This document shows positions 9,154 to 16,622 of a stretch of 64,000 nt of DNA, one piece after another. The notes under the pieces are model-generated. The model saw only the letters and a list, made by a program, of their open reading frames with translations. It did not search any database and had not been told where the DNA came from. This DNA is from Xenococcus sp. PCC 7305. Lineage in GTDB: Bacteria; Cyanobacteriota; Cyanobacteriia; Cyanobacteriales; Xenococcaceae. The translations under genes and the position numbers were made by a program. Numbering within the stretch: the first letter of the stretch is position 1; every line of letters starts with the position of its first letter. The stretch spans positions 27,204 to 91,203 of the forward strand of contig NZ_ALVZ01000228.1 in assembly GCF_000332055.1 (NCBI RefSeq), in the 5' to 3' direction.

Positions 9154-10074
9154 GTGACTCAAAATTTAAAGCACTACTATTATAAGACTTTAGGATTGGA
9201 GCCAGGAGCTTCCCTTGATGAAATCAATCAAGCTTATAAAGACTTGGCATTTATTTGGCATCCAGATCGTCTTCCTCAGGATAATCAAAGATTGATTGAA
9301 AAGTCAGCAGCGAAGTTGAAAGAGATCAATCAAGCTCGGGACTTTTTGCGATCGCTAAGCCATAAGGAAACGGTTACTTCTCGAACCACTGAGTCTAAAT
9401 CCTACTCCCAAGCTACTAAAAATCAGAAGTCGCCTTTTTCGAGGGAACGTCGCAATACTTATTCCTATTCTAGCTATCATCAACAAAATAGAGCTGCTTC
9501 CAGCAATGGCAGAAATGCCAAAAGCAATACTAGCAGTAGTAGCAGAAATGCAACTAGCAATCGCAGTTACTCTGGCAACGGCAATTATCACAGTAATCGT
9601 AGTTACACTAGCAATAGTAATTATTACAGTAAAACCAGCAGCAACAATAGAAATACGAACAACAATAGCAGTTCTTCTGGCAATAGCAAGAACTCTCACT
9701 ACAGACCTTACTACAAAGACCTCGCAGGAGCTGATATGAGTGGGGCCAATCTGAAGGAAAAAGATCTATCGGGGAGAAATTTAAAACAAGCAAATCTTTC
9801 CCATGCAGATTTGACAGATGGTTTCCTCCATAAAATCGTCTTAGAGGATGCAAACTTAAAAGGAGCTAATTTGTTTCGTGCCAATTTATTGGGCGCCAAT
9901 CTTCGAAATGCTAATTTACAAGAAGCTAATCTTATTGGTGCAGACTTGAGCGGTGCAGATTTAAGTGGTGCTAATTTGAGTGGCGCAAAAATTGGCTTCG
10001 GCAAGAAAATTATGGTCAAATTAACTGGGGCAAAACTGACAGGGACAATTCTACCTAATGGTAATGTTCATTAA
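9154..10074 (+). CDS. J-domain protein with C-terminal pentapeptide repeats
   Basis: Residues 1-68 form a DnaJ domain with the HPD motif (WHPDRLP), so it can in principle stimulate an Hsp70 ATPase. Residues about 70-188 are a low-complexity Ser/Asn/Tyr-rich linker with many SNxxSN-like repeats. Residues about 190-306 carry pentapeptide repeats of the A(D/N)LxX type (GADLSGADLSGANLSGAK), which fold as a right-handed quadrilateral beta-helix. The zinc-finger and substrate-binding domains of canonical DnaJ are absent. GTG start. J-domain/pentapeptide fusions occur in cyanobacteria; the client is unknown. The linker's repetitive DNA creates long spurious frames on other strands. Confidence 0.88.
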   Translation: MTQNLKHYYYKTLGLEPGASLDEINQAYKDLAFIWHPDRLPQDNQRLIEKSAAKLKEINQARDFLRSLSHKETVTSRTTESKSYSQATKNQKSPFSRERRNTYSYSSYHQQNRAASSNGRNAKSNTSSSSRNATSNRSYSGNGNYHSNRSYTSNSNYYSKTSSNNRNTNNNSSSSGNSKNSHYRPYYKDLAGADMSGANLKEKDLSGRNLKQANLSHADLTDGFLHKIVLEDANLKGANLFRANLLGANLRNANLQEANLIGADLSGADLSGANLSGAKIGFGKKIMVKLTGAKLTGTILPNGNVH

Positions 10075-10106
10075 AGTAGTTGTGTGAAACTAATTATCTA
10101 GTCAAG

Positions 10107-10143
10107 AGAGGTTTTAGGGGTTAGGTTTTAGGTTTTAGGTCAA
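10107..10143 (+). repeat. Short tandem repeat (GGTTTTA-type heptamers)
   Basis: The spacer before the glycosyltransferase holds near-tandem GGTTTTA/GGGTTAG heptamers. Similar heptanucleotide arrays recur elsewhere in the window and are typical of cyanobacterial intergenic repeats. Confidence 0.6.
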
Positions 10144-10145
10144 AA

Positions 10146-11120
10146 ATGGTAAATGTAAATGTAAATGTAAGTGTAATTATTCCTGCTTACAATGGCGATC
10201 GCTATATTGAAGGCGCGATCGCTAGTGTCTTGGCACAGACTTATTCTGATTACGAACTAATCATTGTTGATGATGGCTCTACTGACGAGACGGCTCAGGT
10301 GATCAAAAGCTATGGCGATCGCATTAACTATATCTATCAACCAAATCAAGGAGTTGCCCAAGCCAGAAATACGGGATTAGCAGCAGCCCAGGGCAAATAT
10401 ATTGCCTTTTTGGATCAGGATGATTTCTTTTATCCCGAAAAATTGGCTTCTCAAATGCAGCTTATGGAGCAAAAACCCAATTTGGGGATGATTGGCAGTG
10501 GTTGGGAAATTGTTAATTCTCAAGGAGCGGCGATCGATATTGTGCGACCCTGGGATGAAAATCGGGAATTAAATATTAAGGATATCATAATCTGGAAACC
10601 AGTTTTTCTTGGTGCTATGTTATTTAGTCATGCATGGTTAAAACAAACTCATGGTTTCGATCCGAGGTTAGAACAAACACCAGATGTGGATTTAGTTTTA
10701 CGTTTAGCGGCGATCGCTTGCCCTGCCTATTGGCTCAAAGATATTACGGTGGGTTATCGTCAACATGAACGCAATGCTTCGGGGAATACGCTGTTGCAAG
10801 CAGAAGAATTGAACTCAATGTTAGAAAGATTTTTTAGCGATCGCAACTTACAACCCCAGGTCAAAGCACTGGAACCGTCTTCTCGTTATCAAAGTCTGGT
10901 TTGGAGTTCTTGGCGACTTTATAGCACAGGAAATATTACTGCAATGGCCGATTATTTGGCTAAATCTTGCAACTTTAGTAATAAGCCCCCTACGCAAACA
11001 GTTATGCATTGGATAAAATCTTTTAAGAGCCTTTCGGAACAATATGGGGAAACTATTGATATTGCCGGTCTTTGTCAGTCTCCAGAATGGCAGAATCTGA
11101 TTAAAAATTATGTTTTTTAG
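10146..11120 (+). CDS. Glycosyltransferase family 2
   Basis: GT-A fold glycosyltransferase. The N-terminus has VSVIIPAYNGDRYIEGAIASV. The nucleotide-sugar site is IIVDDGSTDET, and the metal-binding DxD-type motif is FLDQDDFFYPEKL. The acceptor region ends with a Q/H motif (GYRQHERNAS). Length 324 aa is typical of soluble GT2 enzymes and there are no clear membrane helices. It would transfer a sugar onto a polysaccharide or lipid acceptor; the donor and acceptor cannot be predicted. The first codons lie in a GTAAAT hexamer repeat giving MVNVNVNVSV, so the N-terminal length may vary by slippage without changing frame. No other sugar genes are adjacent. Confidence 0.88.
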   Translation: MVNVNVNVSVIIPAYNGDRYIEGAIASVLAQTYSDYELIIVDDGSTDETAQVIKSYGDRINYIYQPNQGVAQARNTGLAAAQGKYIAFLDQDDFFYPEKLASQMQLMEQKPNLGMIGSGWEIVNSQGAAIDIVRPWDENRELNIKDIIIWKPVFLGAMLFSHAWLKQTHGFDPRLEQTPDVDLVLRLAAIACPAYWLKDITVGYRQHERNASGNTLLQAEELNSMLERFFSDRNLQPQVKALEPSSRYQSLVWSSWRLYSTGNITAMADYLAKSCNFSNKPPTQTVMHWIKSFKSLSEQYGETIDIAGLCQSPEWQNLIKNYVF

Positions 11121-11129
11121 ACTAAGCAT

Positions 11130-11702
11130 TCAGGTGGTTCTATTGGGATAAAGCCATTTAGAAAATAATCGGGTCATTCTTGGCATAATCACAAAGGTCA
11201 TCATTAAAACCATAATTGCGCTAGTTATCAGAATTCTTAATAAGAACGGTAATGAGGTTAATAATGGAATCAAAGTGAAATTAGTCAATATTTTAATGGG
11301 CACGATAGTCAATAAAATGATTGTGGCCATTTTGTGACGTGGCGGTGGAGTTGAAGATTTTGCTGATTGTAAAGTAAACCAAGTTTCTAAACCAGTAAGT
11401 ATTTGAACTGTTGGTTTTTCCAAACACAAACTTTCTGCCCGTGCTAACCATTGACGACGACATTCCGATTCTTGCCAGATTCGGAGATTACTAGCGCGAT
11501 CGAATTTGAAAACAATTTTATATTCATTGTCTTCAGGAGTACGGGGACGGGAAATATTTACGCCCAAATGCCCTTCAAAAGTTGCGGCAGCGGAAGTGAT
11601 ACCAGAAATAAATTCTTCAAAAGCTGCTTTACATTCAGGTTGAACTTTCCGTGAAATAACTACAGTGACAGGAGGATCAAGAGTATCGAGCTTTTCGTTC
11701 AT
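11130..11702 (-). CDS. Antibiotic biosynthesis monooxygenase (ABM)-domain membrane protein
   Basis: Residues about 12-105 look like an ABM ferredoxin-like domain (VTVVISRKVQPECKAAFEEF, then FKFDRASNLRIWQES). ABM domains act on quinone-like or aromatic substrates, or degrade haem. Residues about 125-180 form two to three membrane helices, so the domain is tethered to the membrane facing the cytoplasm. This architecture occurs in several bacterial proteins of unknown role. It converges with the glycosyltransferase, whose stop lies 9 bases away. The substrate is unknown. Confidence 0.75.
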   Translation of the reverse strand: MNEKLDTLDPPVTVVISRKVQPECKAAFEEFISGITSAAATFEGHLGVNISRPRTPEDNEYKIVFKFDRASNLRIWQESECRRQWLARAESLCLEKPTVQILTGLETWFTLQSAKSSTPPPRHKMATIILLTIVPIKILTNFTLIPLLTSLPFLLRILITSAIMVLMMTFVIMPRMTRLFSKWLYPNRTT

Positions 11703-11934
11703 ATTAGAAGTTTAGTAAGATATTAAAAACCCGTACTTAATTGGTACGGATCTCGCATGGTTTCCATTAAGCATCATAACTAGAAGCGTTGAAATTTCCC
11801 ACTTCTAAGGGCTGCTGTGCATAGGGCAGACCTAAAATCGGGGGGAGGTTGCAGCTTTTCAGTCACTGAGCCGCTAAAATAGCATTCCCTGCTAGTCATT
11901 TTATTTTCCAAACATTATGAAAATTACAGCGGTT
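11703..11934. other. Spacer upstream of the ABM gene
   Basis: No coding region is supported. It should contain the promoter of the minus-strand ABM gene. It merges on the right with a MITE-like element. Confidence 0.4.
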
Positions 11935-12027
11935 TGCATAACTAATTGGGACAACTCATCTTCTTGAACCGAATGATCTTTAGACTTTAAATTTTTCTTG
12001 TCACAGACTGACACGCAAACCGCTGTA
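11935..12027. mobile_element. MITE-like element with 13-bp terminal inverted repeats
   Basis: TACAGCGGTTTGC at 11935-11947 is perfectly inverted as GCAAACCGCTGTA at 12015-12027. This bounds 93 bases that encode nothing. Perfect ends, small size and a non-coding interior fit a miniature inverted-repeat element moved in trans by a transposase. It lies between the ABM gene and the 3' end of the PASTA lipoprotein gene. The family is not established. Confidence 0.55.
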
Positions 12028-12056
12028 GAACCCTAACAGATCATGTTCAAATTTTT

Positions 12057-12662
12057 TTATCCTACAGAAAGAGTAATTTGCCAGTCTATCTCTTCTAATT
12101 TTTCAAAGGAATAGTTCAGTTGACCACGTCTGCCAAAATCTATAGTGTAAAAATTTCTTTTAGGTACTTGAATAATATCAAACTTAAAAACGCAAATCAT
12201 AGAAGAATAAGAACTGCTTTCAGGATGACTACCAGAACCTGTTTGACCAGTAGCAATAATGGTTCCTCTATCATCTTTAACTGTTATTGACATGCCTGAA
12301 TCAATATCATTATATCCTCCCGTACCATAACAGGTGTCGTCATATCCTCCTAATTTACTATCTATCAACCTAATACTTCCATTAATACTATACAGAGGAG
12401 ATTTCGCAATTACTAAAGTTACAAACTCTCCTTGTTTTATTGGTGTTTCTGGAGATGGATTTTGAGTTAAGACCTGTCCCTCAGGTACATCGGCTATTTC
12501 TTTTTCAACTGTTTTGACTTGTAAACCTTGACCTACTAAGACACCTTTAGCATAACCAAGTTCTTCTCCTGTTACTGAAGCAACTTTAATCTTTCCGCAG
12601 CTATTCAATAGGATTAACAGAGGAATAATAACGCTTATACTTATTTTTCTAATTATGGGCAA
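12057..12662 (-). CDS. PASTA-domain lipoprotein
   Basis: A signal peptide with lipobox (LILLNSC, Cys about residue 22) predicts a lipid-anchored exported protein. A single PASTA domain follows (about residues 28-90: VTGEELGYAKGVLVGQGLQVKTVEKE...VLTQNPSPETPIKQGEFVTLVIAK). PASTA domains bind peptidoglycan-like or other cell-wall ligands. The C-terminal 100 residues are beta-rich, with several Cys and Gly/Tyr, and I do not recognise them. The gene is divergent from the stator-like operon (start 12942, spacer about 280 bases), so a shared envelope role is possible but unproven. Confidence 0.75.
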   Translation of the reverse strand: MPIIRKISISVIIPLLILLNSCGKIKVASVTGEELGYAKGVLVGQGLQVKTVEKEIADVPEGQVLTQNPSPETPIKQGEFVTLVIAKSPLYSINGSIRLIDSKLGGYDDTCYGTGGYNDIDSGMSITVKDDRGTIIATGQTGSGSHPESSSYSSMICVFKFDIIQVPKRNFYTIDFGRRGQLNYSFEKLEEIDWQITLSVG

Positions 12663-12941
12663 GAATAAATATCATTTACTAAGAGCTAGAAAACTACTTA
12701 ATAAATTTATACTGTAAGCTTATCTAACAAGCTGTGATTTCAGTTAAATGATTTTTAATTTTTACTTAATTTATTCAAAATTCTCAAGATATGTATTTTT
12801 ACTGACTAAGTTACCTATCCTAATTGGGAAATATATATAAGTATTCAAATCTACTTTGATTGATAAAAGGCAAATAACCATAAAACTACAATATAGGAAT
12901 CTGGTAATTTTTTCTAAAGATCTATCTTGTCAAATAAAACA

Positions 12942-14054
12942 ATGAGCAAAACAAAAAAAAATCGAGCAAATTCAAAACAATATAAATTCTTTCACGATAT
13001 CTTGAGCATTGACATGTTGCAAGTTATAGCTTTCTCCCTTATGCTAACAATCTTTATATATGGAGTGAGTCTTGTATTCATCAACTCTTACATCGGAGAT
13101 TTATTGTATAAACGTGGTTTTACTCAATATATTGTTGTTTTAATGGCCAGCAGTGTCATAGTTTTTACTTTATTAAAATTCATAAAAATTAGTTCTGAAT
13201 GGGAAAAATTATCCAAAAATTTAATTCCTGAACATATTAATTTTGAAAATCCGAATTCTTATGAGCTTGCTAATCTTCAAAAAAACTTAAATCAAAATAA
13301 AAGTTTTATTGCTATTCGTTGTAGTAGAGTCCTAGCTTCTTTTATTAATGGAGAAAATAGAACAGCAGTGGCAGAATTTATCTCGGATGACTCTTCATTT
13401 TATACTGCTGCTTCTGCATCTTCTTATGTCTTGCCTCGAATTTTGATATGGGCAATTCCAATTATGGGCTTTGTTGGAACTGTCGTAGGGATTAGTTCAG
13501 CAGTCAATGGATTTACTAGTTTTTTAGGCAGAGCTGAAGAAATTGAGCAAATAAAAGAAGGAATTGGATTTGTAACTAGTGGCTTAGCAGTTGCCTTCGA
13601 TACAACTCTTTTAGCATTATTGCTTAGCGTATTGATTATGCTTCCTCTCGTCGCAGTGGAACGTTTTGAATCGCGATTACTATTAGCAGTTGATATTTAT
13701 CTTAACGATCACTTGCTTTTAAAACTAAAGAATAAAATACAGAACCCAGTCGAACAATTAACTACTAATTCTGGTCAAAATTTTATTGAGGAAGTAATAA
13801 AAATTGAAGAAGCAAATATTCAGCTGATAGAGCAAATTGAATTAACCACCAAAGGTTTAGAAAATAAATTAGTTACCATAAAAAATTTACAGCAAAGTTT
13901 AAATAATGACTCAAAATTTCTAGGTTCATCATCTCAGTTAGATAGAATTTTAGAACGAGTAAGCGATAATCTTGAACAACTTGAACCTGTTCTTAAAGAA
14001 TTAAGTCTACCTCGCCGTCTTATACTAGTTGAAGAAAAAAATAATATACAATAA
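12942..14054 (+). CDS. MotA/TolQ/ExbB-like proton-channel protein
   Basis: Four hydrophobic segments (about residues 25-47, 63-80, 165-190, 210-235 from this ATG). The last two match the MotA/TolQ/ExbB core: PIMGFVGTVVGISSAVNGF and GLAVAFDTTLLALLLSV. In this family five copies surround a dimer of a MotB/ExbD-type subunit and use ion flow to turn or push it. The C-terminal 100 residues are charged and probably coiled-coil. A TTG at 12927 is an alternative start, five codons earlier. Two ExbD-like genes follow 2 and 9 bases downstream, so this is the first gene of a three-gene operon. The load driven is unknown. Moderately AT-rich. Confidence 0.82.
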   Translation: MSKTKKNRANSKQYKFFHDILSIDMLQVIAFSLMLTIFIYGVSLVFINSYIGDLLYKRGFTQYIVVLMASSVIVFTLLKFIKISSEWEKLSKNLIPEHINFENPNSYELANLQKNLNQNKSFIAIRCSRVLASFINGENRTAVAEFISDDSSFYTAASASSYVLPRILIWAIPIMGFVGTVVGISSAVNGFTSFLGRAEEIEQIKEGIGFVTSGLAVAFDTTLLALLLSVLIMLPLVAVERFESRLLLAVDIYLNDHLLLKLKNKIQNPVEQLTTNSGQNFIEEVIKIEEANIQLIEQIELTTKGLENKLVTIKNLQQSLNNDSKFLGSSSQLDRILERVSDNLEQLEPVLKELSLPRRLILVEEKNNIQ

Positions 14055-14056
14055 TA

Positions 14057-14503
14057 ATGCATTACCGCCCTACTTCCTCTTCCTCAGAAATAGAATTATT
14101 TCCTTTTCTTTCTGTTTTATTTTGTACTATTGGGACTTTAATTTTAATAATTATTCTATTGGTTACTCAGACTGCTGGCAAGACAAAAAAAGTAAATATT
14201 ATTGCTAAAAAAAGTAGTTCAATAACACAAAATAAAATACCTCGCTATATTGAATGCCAAAGTGATGGTGTTATTATTCATCCTGGTAAAGAGTTTATTT
14301 CAATTGACAATCTTAAGCAGAAAAGTTCAGATTTTGATGAGTTTCTTTCCAACATAAAAGCTCAAGAAACAGAGTACCTCATTGTCGCTATTAGACCAGA
14401 TGGCGTTGAAATATTTAAAGAGATTAGAGAAGTAATTGAGTCAAAGAATATTGATATTGGCTATGAGCCAATAAATCAAGACTGGGAACTAACCATCAAA
14501 TAG
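14057..14503 (+). CDS. ExbD/TolR-like stator subunit, membrane Asp replaced by Ser
   Basis: One membrane helix (residues about 15-37, ELFPFLSVLFCTIGTLILII), then a periplasmic domain of about 110 residues. The helix aligns with that of the next gene (FLDVLTNTVGVLVF), but the position of the ion-carrying Asp in ExbD/MotB proteins is Ser here. The C-terminal domain (YLIVAIRPDGVEIFKEIREVI...IGYEP) is related to the end of the next protein (FLAFIVKADSYETFRAARQEA...VGWEP). The two are therefore divergent paralogues that may form a heterodimer inside the MotA-like ring. It starts 2 bases after the upstream stop. Confidence 0.72.
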   Translation: MHYRPTSSSSEIELFPFLSVLFCTIGTLILIIILLVTQTAGKTKKVNIIAKKSSSITQNKIPRYIECQSDGVIIHPGKEFISIDNLKQKSSDFDEFLSNIKAQETEYLIVAIRPDGVEIFKEIREVIESKNIDIGYEPINQDWELTIK

Positions 14504-14512
14504 AAATAATTT

Positions 14513-15220
14513 ATGAAAACTAGGAAATATTTAAATCAAACTCAGCAAAGCCAGAATTTGGACTCTTTTTTAGATGTTCTTACTAATACAGTAGGAGTGC
14601 TAGTATTTATTTGCTTATTTGTATATCTTGTTACTGCTCAAGCGACAACAACAATTAGAACTCCTGTTGTTACTAAAAGTGAAAAAAAAGCTCGTTTTTT
14701 TGAGGTGCGCAATCAAAGGGTCAATTATCTTTATGATGAGGAAATTGATCGCCAACTTAAAAATTTAGTCTCTTCTTTGCCTACTTGTTATAAACCTGAT
14801 ATTCCAGATCATATCAGCCTTGGTTTATATGATTACTACTTAGATAAAATTCGAGATTATCGTTCTTGTACAGAAAAAAAAATTGCAACAATAGAAAACT
14901 TTCAGACTACCAACAAATATTATTCTGTTGCAATAGTGGGGCAATCCATAGTTTATGAACCCAAGAGCTCAGTTAAAGGAGAAACTTCAGTCGAATTGAG
15001 CAAAAATAATTCTGAGTTCAAAAAAATACTCGATAACATAAATCCTGAAACCGAATTTTTGGCTTTTATTGTCAAGGCTGATAGTTATGAAACTTTTAGA
15101 GCAGCTAGGCAAGAAGCTTGGAATAGAGGGCTAGATGTAGGCTGGGAGCCTCAAACAGTAGATGCAGAAATTGCATTTCGGATATTTGGTTCTGGAGGTA
15201 GAACCATTAGTATTCAATAA
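14513..15220 (+). CDS. ExbD/TolR-like stator subunit retaining the membrane Asp
   Basis: Residues about 18-45 form a single helix starting DSFLDVLTNTVGVLVF, with Asp at the ExbD/MotB proton-carrier position. A domain of roughly 190 residues follows: first a unique segment with two Cys (CYKPDIPD, YRSCTEKK), then the C-terminal domain shared with the preceding gene, ending in VGWEPQTVDAEIAF. It starts 9 bases after the preceding stop and is the last gene of the operon. No OmpA-type peptidoglycan-binding domain is evident. The system resembles ZorA/ZorB stators of Zorya only in its use of a MotA-like ring; no ZorC/ZorD/ZorE genes are near. Confidence 0.72.
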   Translation: MKTRKYLNQTQQSQNLDSFLDVLTNTVGVLVFICLFVYLVTAQATTTIRTPVVTKSEKKARFFEVRNQRVNYLYDEEIDRQLKNLVSSLPTCYKPDIPDHISLGLYDYYLDKIRDYRSCTEKKIATIENFQTTNKYYSVAIVGQSIVYEPKSSVKGETSVELSKNNSEFKKILDNINPETEFLAFIVKADSYETFRAARQEAWNRGLDVGWEPQTVDAEIAFRIFGSGGRTISIQ

Positions 15221-15386
15221 AGAGTTAACTAATTAATAGATCGTTTATAAACTCTGCAAGTTAACCTAATATTAAACTCAAAAATTACATAATTTGAAGT
15301 ACTATTATCTACTTTAATTAAAGCAATTTTTTTACAAAATTTATGCTCTATATAGTATTATTTCCATAATCGCGAAACGTTGGCCT

Positions 15387-16622
15387 TCAGTTGACCGCAT
15401 TTCCAGCTAACCAACCTGTCGTCCAAGCACTTTGAAAATTGAACCCACCCGTAACCCCATCTATATCCAAAACTTCTCCTGCAAAATAAAGACCAGGACA
15501 AATCTTACTCTCCATGGTCTTAAAATTAATCTCTTTAAGATTCACTCCCCCACAAGTCACAAACTCTTCCTTGAAAACTCCTTTCCCCGTGATTTGATAT
15601 TTCCCTTGAACTAATTCTAGAACTAATTTATTTAATTCTTTTTTACTTAATTCCGACCAAACTTTTTCTGGTTTAATCCCTATATAATTTACTAAATTTT
15701 GCCAGAATCTTTTAGGAATTGAAAAAGGACAATAGGTAATAACTTTTTTCTTCGGCATCGAAGATTTGATCTTAGTTAACTCTTGTTTCAGAGTTTCTTG
15801 ATTATATTGAGGCAGTAAATTAATCTCTAGAGGCAAATTATATTTATGGTCATGCAATACTCTAGCTCCCCAAGCCGATAACTTGAGAATCACAGGAGCA
15901 CTCAGACCCCAATGAGTAACTAACAAAGGCCCTGTTTGTTCGAGTTTAATTTTGCCTGTACCAAGTAACTTAACTTTGGTATCAACAACCGTCACTCCCG
16001 CTAAGCCTTGTAACCTGGAATCTTTAATGCCAAAGGTAAATAGAGAAGGGACAGGTGGCTCGATATTATGTCCTAATTGTTTTGCCCAACGATAACCAGA
16101 TGGATTACTACCCGTGGCAATTAAAACCGAGTTACAAGTTAAAACTTCGCCATTTTTTAAAATAACTTGCCAGCCGCGATCGCGAGCCTTTTTAACAGAT
16201 TTAACAACTGTTCTCGTTCGTAAACCAACTCCTGCTTGCTCTGCGGCTTTGAGCAAACAATTAACAATTGTGGCCGAATCATCCGTAATCGGAAACATTC
16301 GCCCATCGGCTTCAGTTTTTAATTTTACTCCGCGAGATTCAAACCATTTGACGGTATCCTGCGGTTGAAATCGACTAAAAGCACCTCTTAATGCCTTACT
16401 GCCTCTCGGATAATTTTGAATTAATTTTGCAGGCTCAAAACAATGATGGGTCACATTACAACGACCGCCACCAGAAATCCGAACCTTTGCTAAAAGTTGA
16501 CTCCCAGCCTCCAAGATAGTGACCTTTGCCAGAGGATTATTCGCGGCACAGGCGATCGCACCGAAAAAACCGGCTGCCCCACCACCAATCACAATAAGAT
16601 CACTATCCCGCTGATTTACCAT
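15387..16622 (-). CDS. NAD(P)/FAD-dependent oxidoreductase, HI0933/YhiN (BaiN-like) family
   Basis: Two-dinucleotide-binding flavoprotein of the HI0933/YhiN family. The FAD-binding GxGxxG motif is IVIGGGAAGFFGAIACA at residues 10-26. The family signature KVRISGGGRCNVTH is near residue 47-60. The C-terminal FAD contact is CPGLYFAGEVLDIDGVTGGFNFQSAWTTG. The 411 aa length is normal. Some relatives reduce unsaturated bile-acid intermediates or act on tRNA, but no function can be assigned here. The radical SAM gene ends at 16623, the base before this ATG, so the two are translationally adjacent and probably co-expressed. Confidence 0.88.
   Translation of the reverse strand: MVNQRDSDLIVIGGGAAGFFGAIACAANNPLAKVTILEAGSQLLAKVRISGGGRCNVTHHCFEPAKLIQNYPRGSKALRGAFSRFQPQDTVKWFESRGVKLKTEADGRMFPITDDSATIVNCLLKAAEQAGVGLRTRTVVKSVKKARDRGWQVILKNGEVLTCNSVLIATGSNPSGYRWAKQLGHNIEPPVPSLFTFGIKDSRLQGLAGVTVVDTKVKLLGTGKIKLEQTGPLLVTHWGLSAPVILKLSAWGARVLHDHKYNLPLEINLLPQYNQETLKQELTKIKSSMPKKKVITYCPFSIPKRFWQNLVNYIGIKPEKVWSELSKKELNKLVLELVQGKYQITGKGVFKEEFVTCGGVNLKEINFKTMESKICPGLYFAGEVLDIDGVTGGFNFQSAWTTGWLAGNAVN

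Noticed and set aside
9355..10019. Long open frames on the minus strand and other plus frames
   Set aside because: They arise from the repetitive Ser/Asn and pentapeptide codons of the J-domain gene and have low-complexity translations.
12942..15220. Zorya defence system
   Set aside because: Only a MotA-like ring and ExbD-like proteins are present; no ZorC, ZorD or ZorE and no OmpA-type domain.
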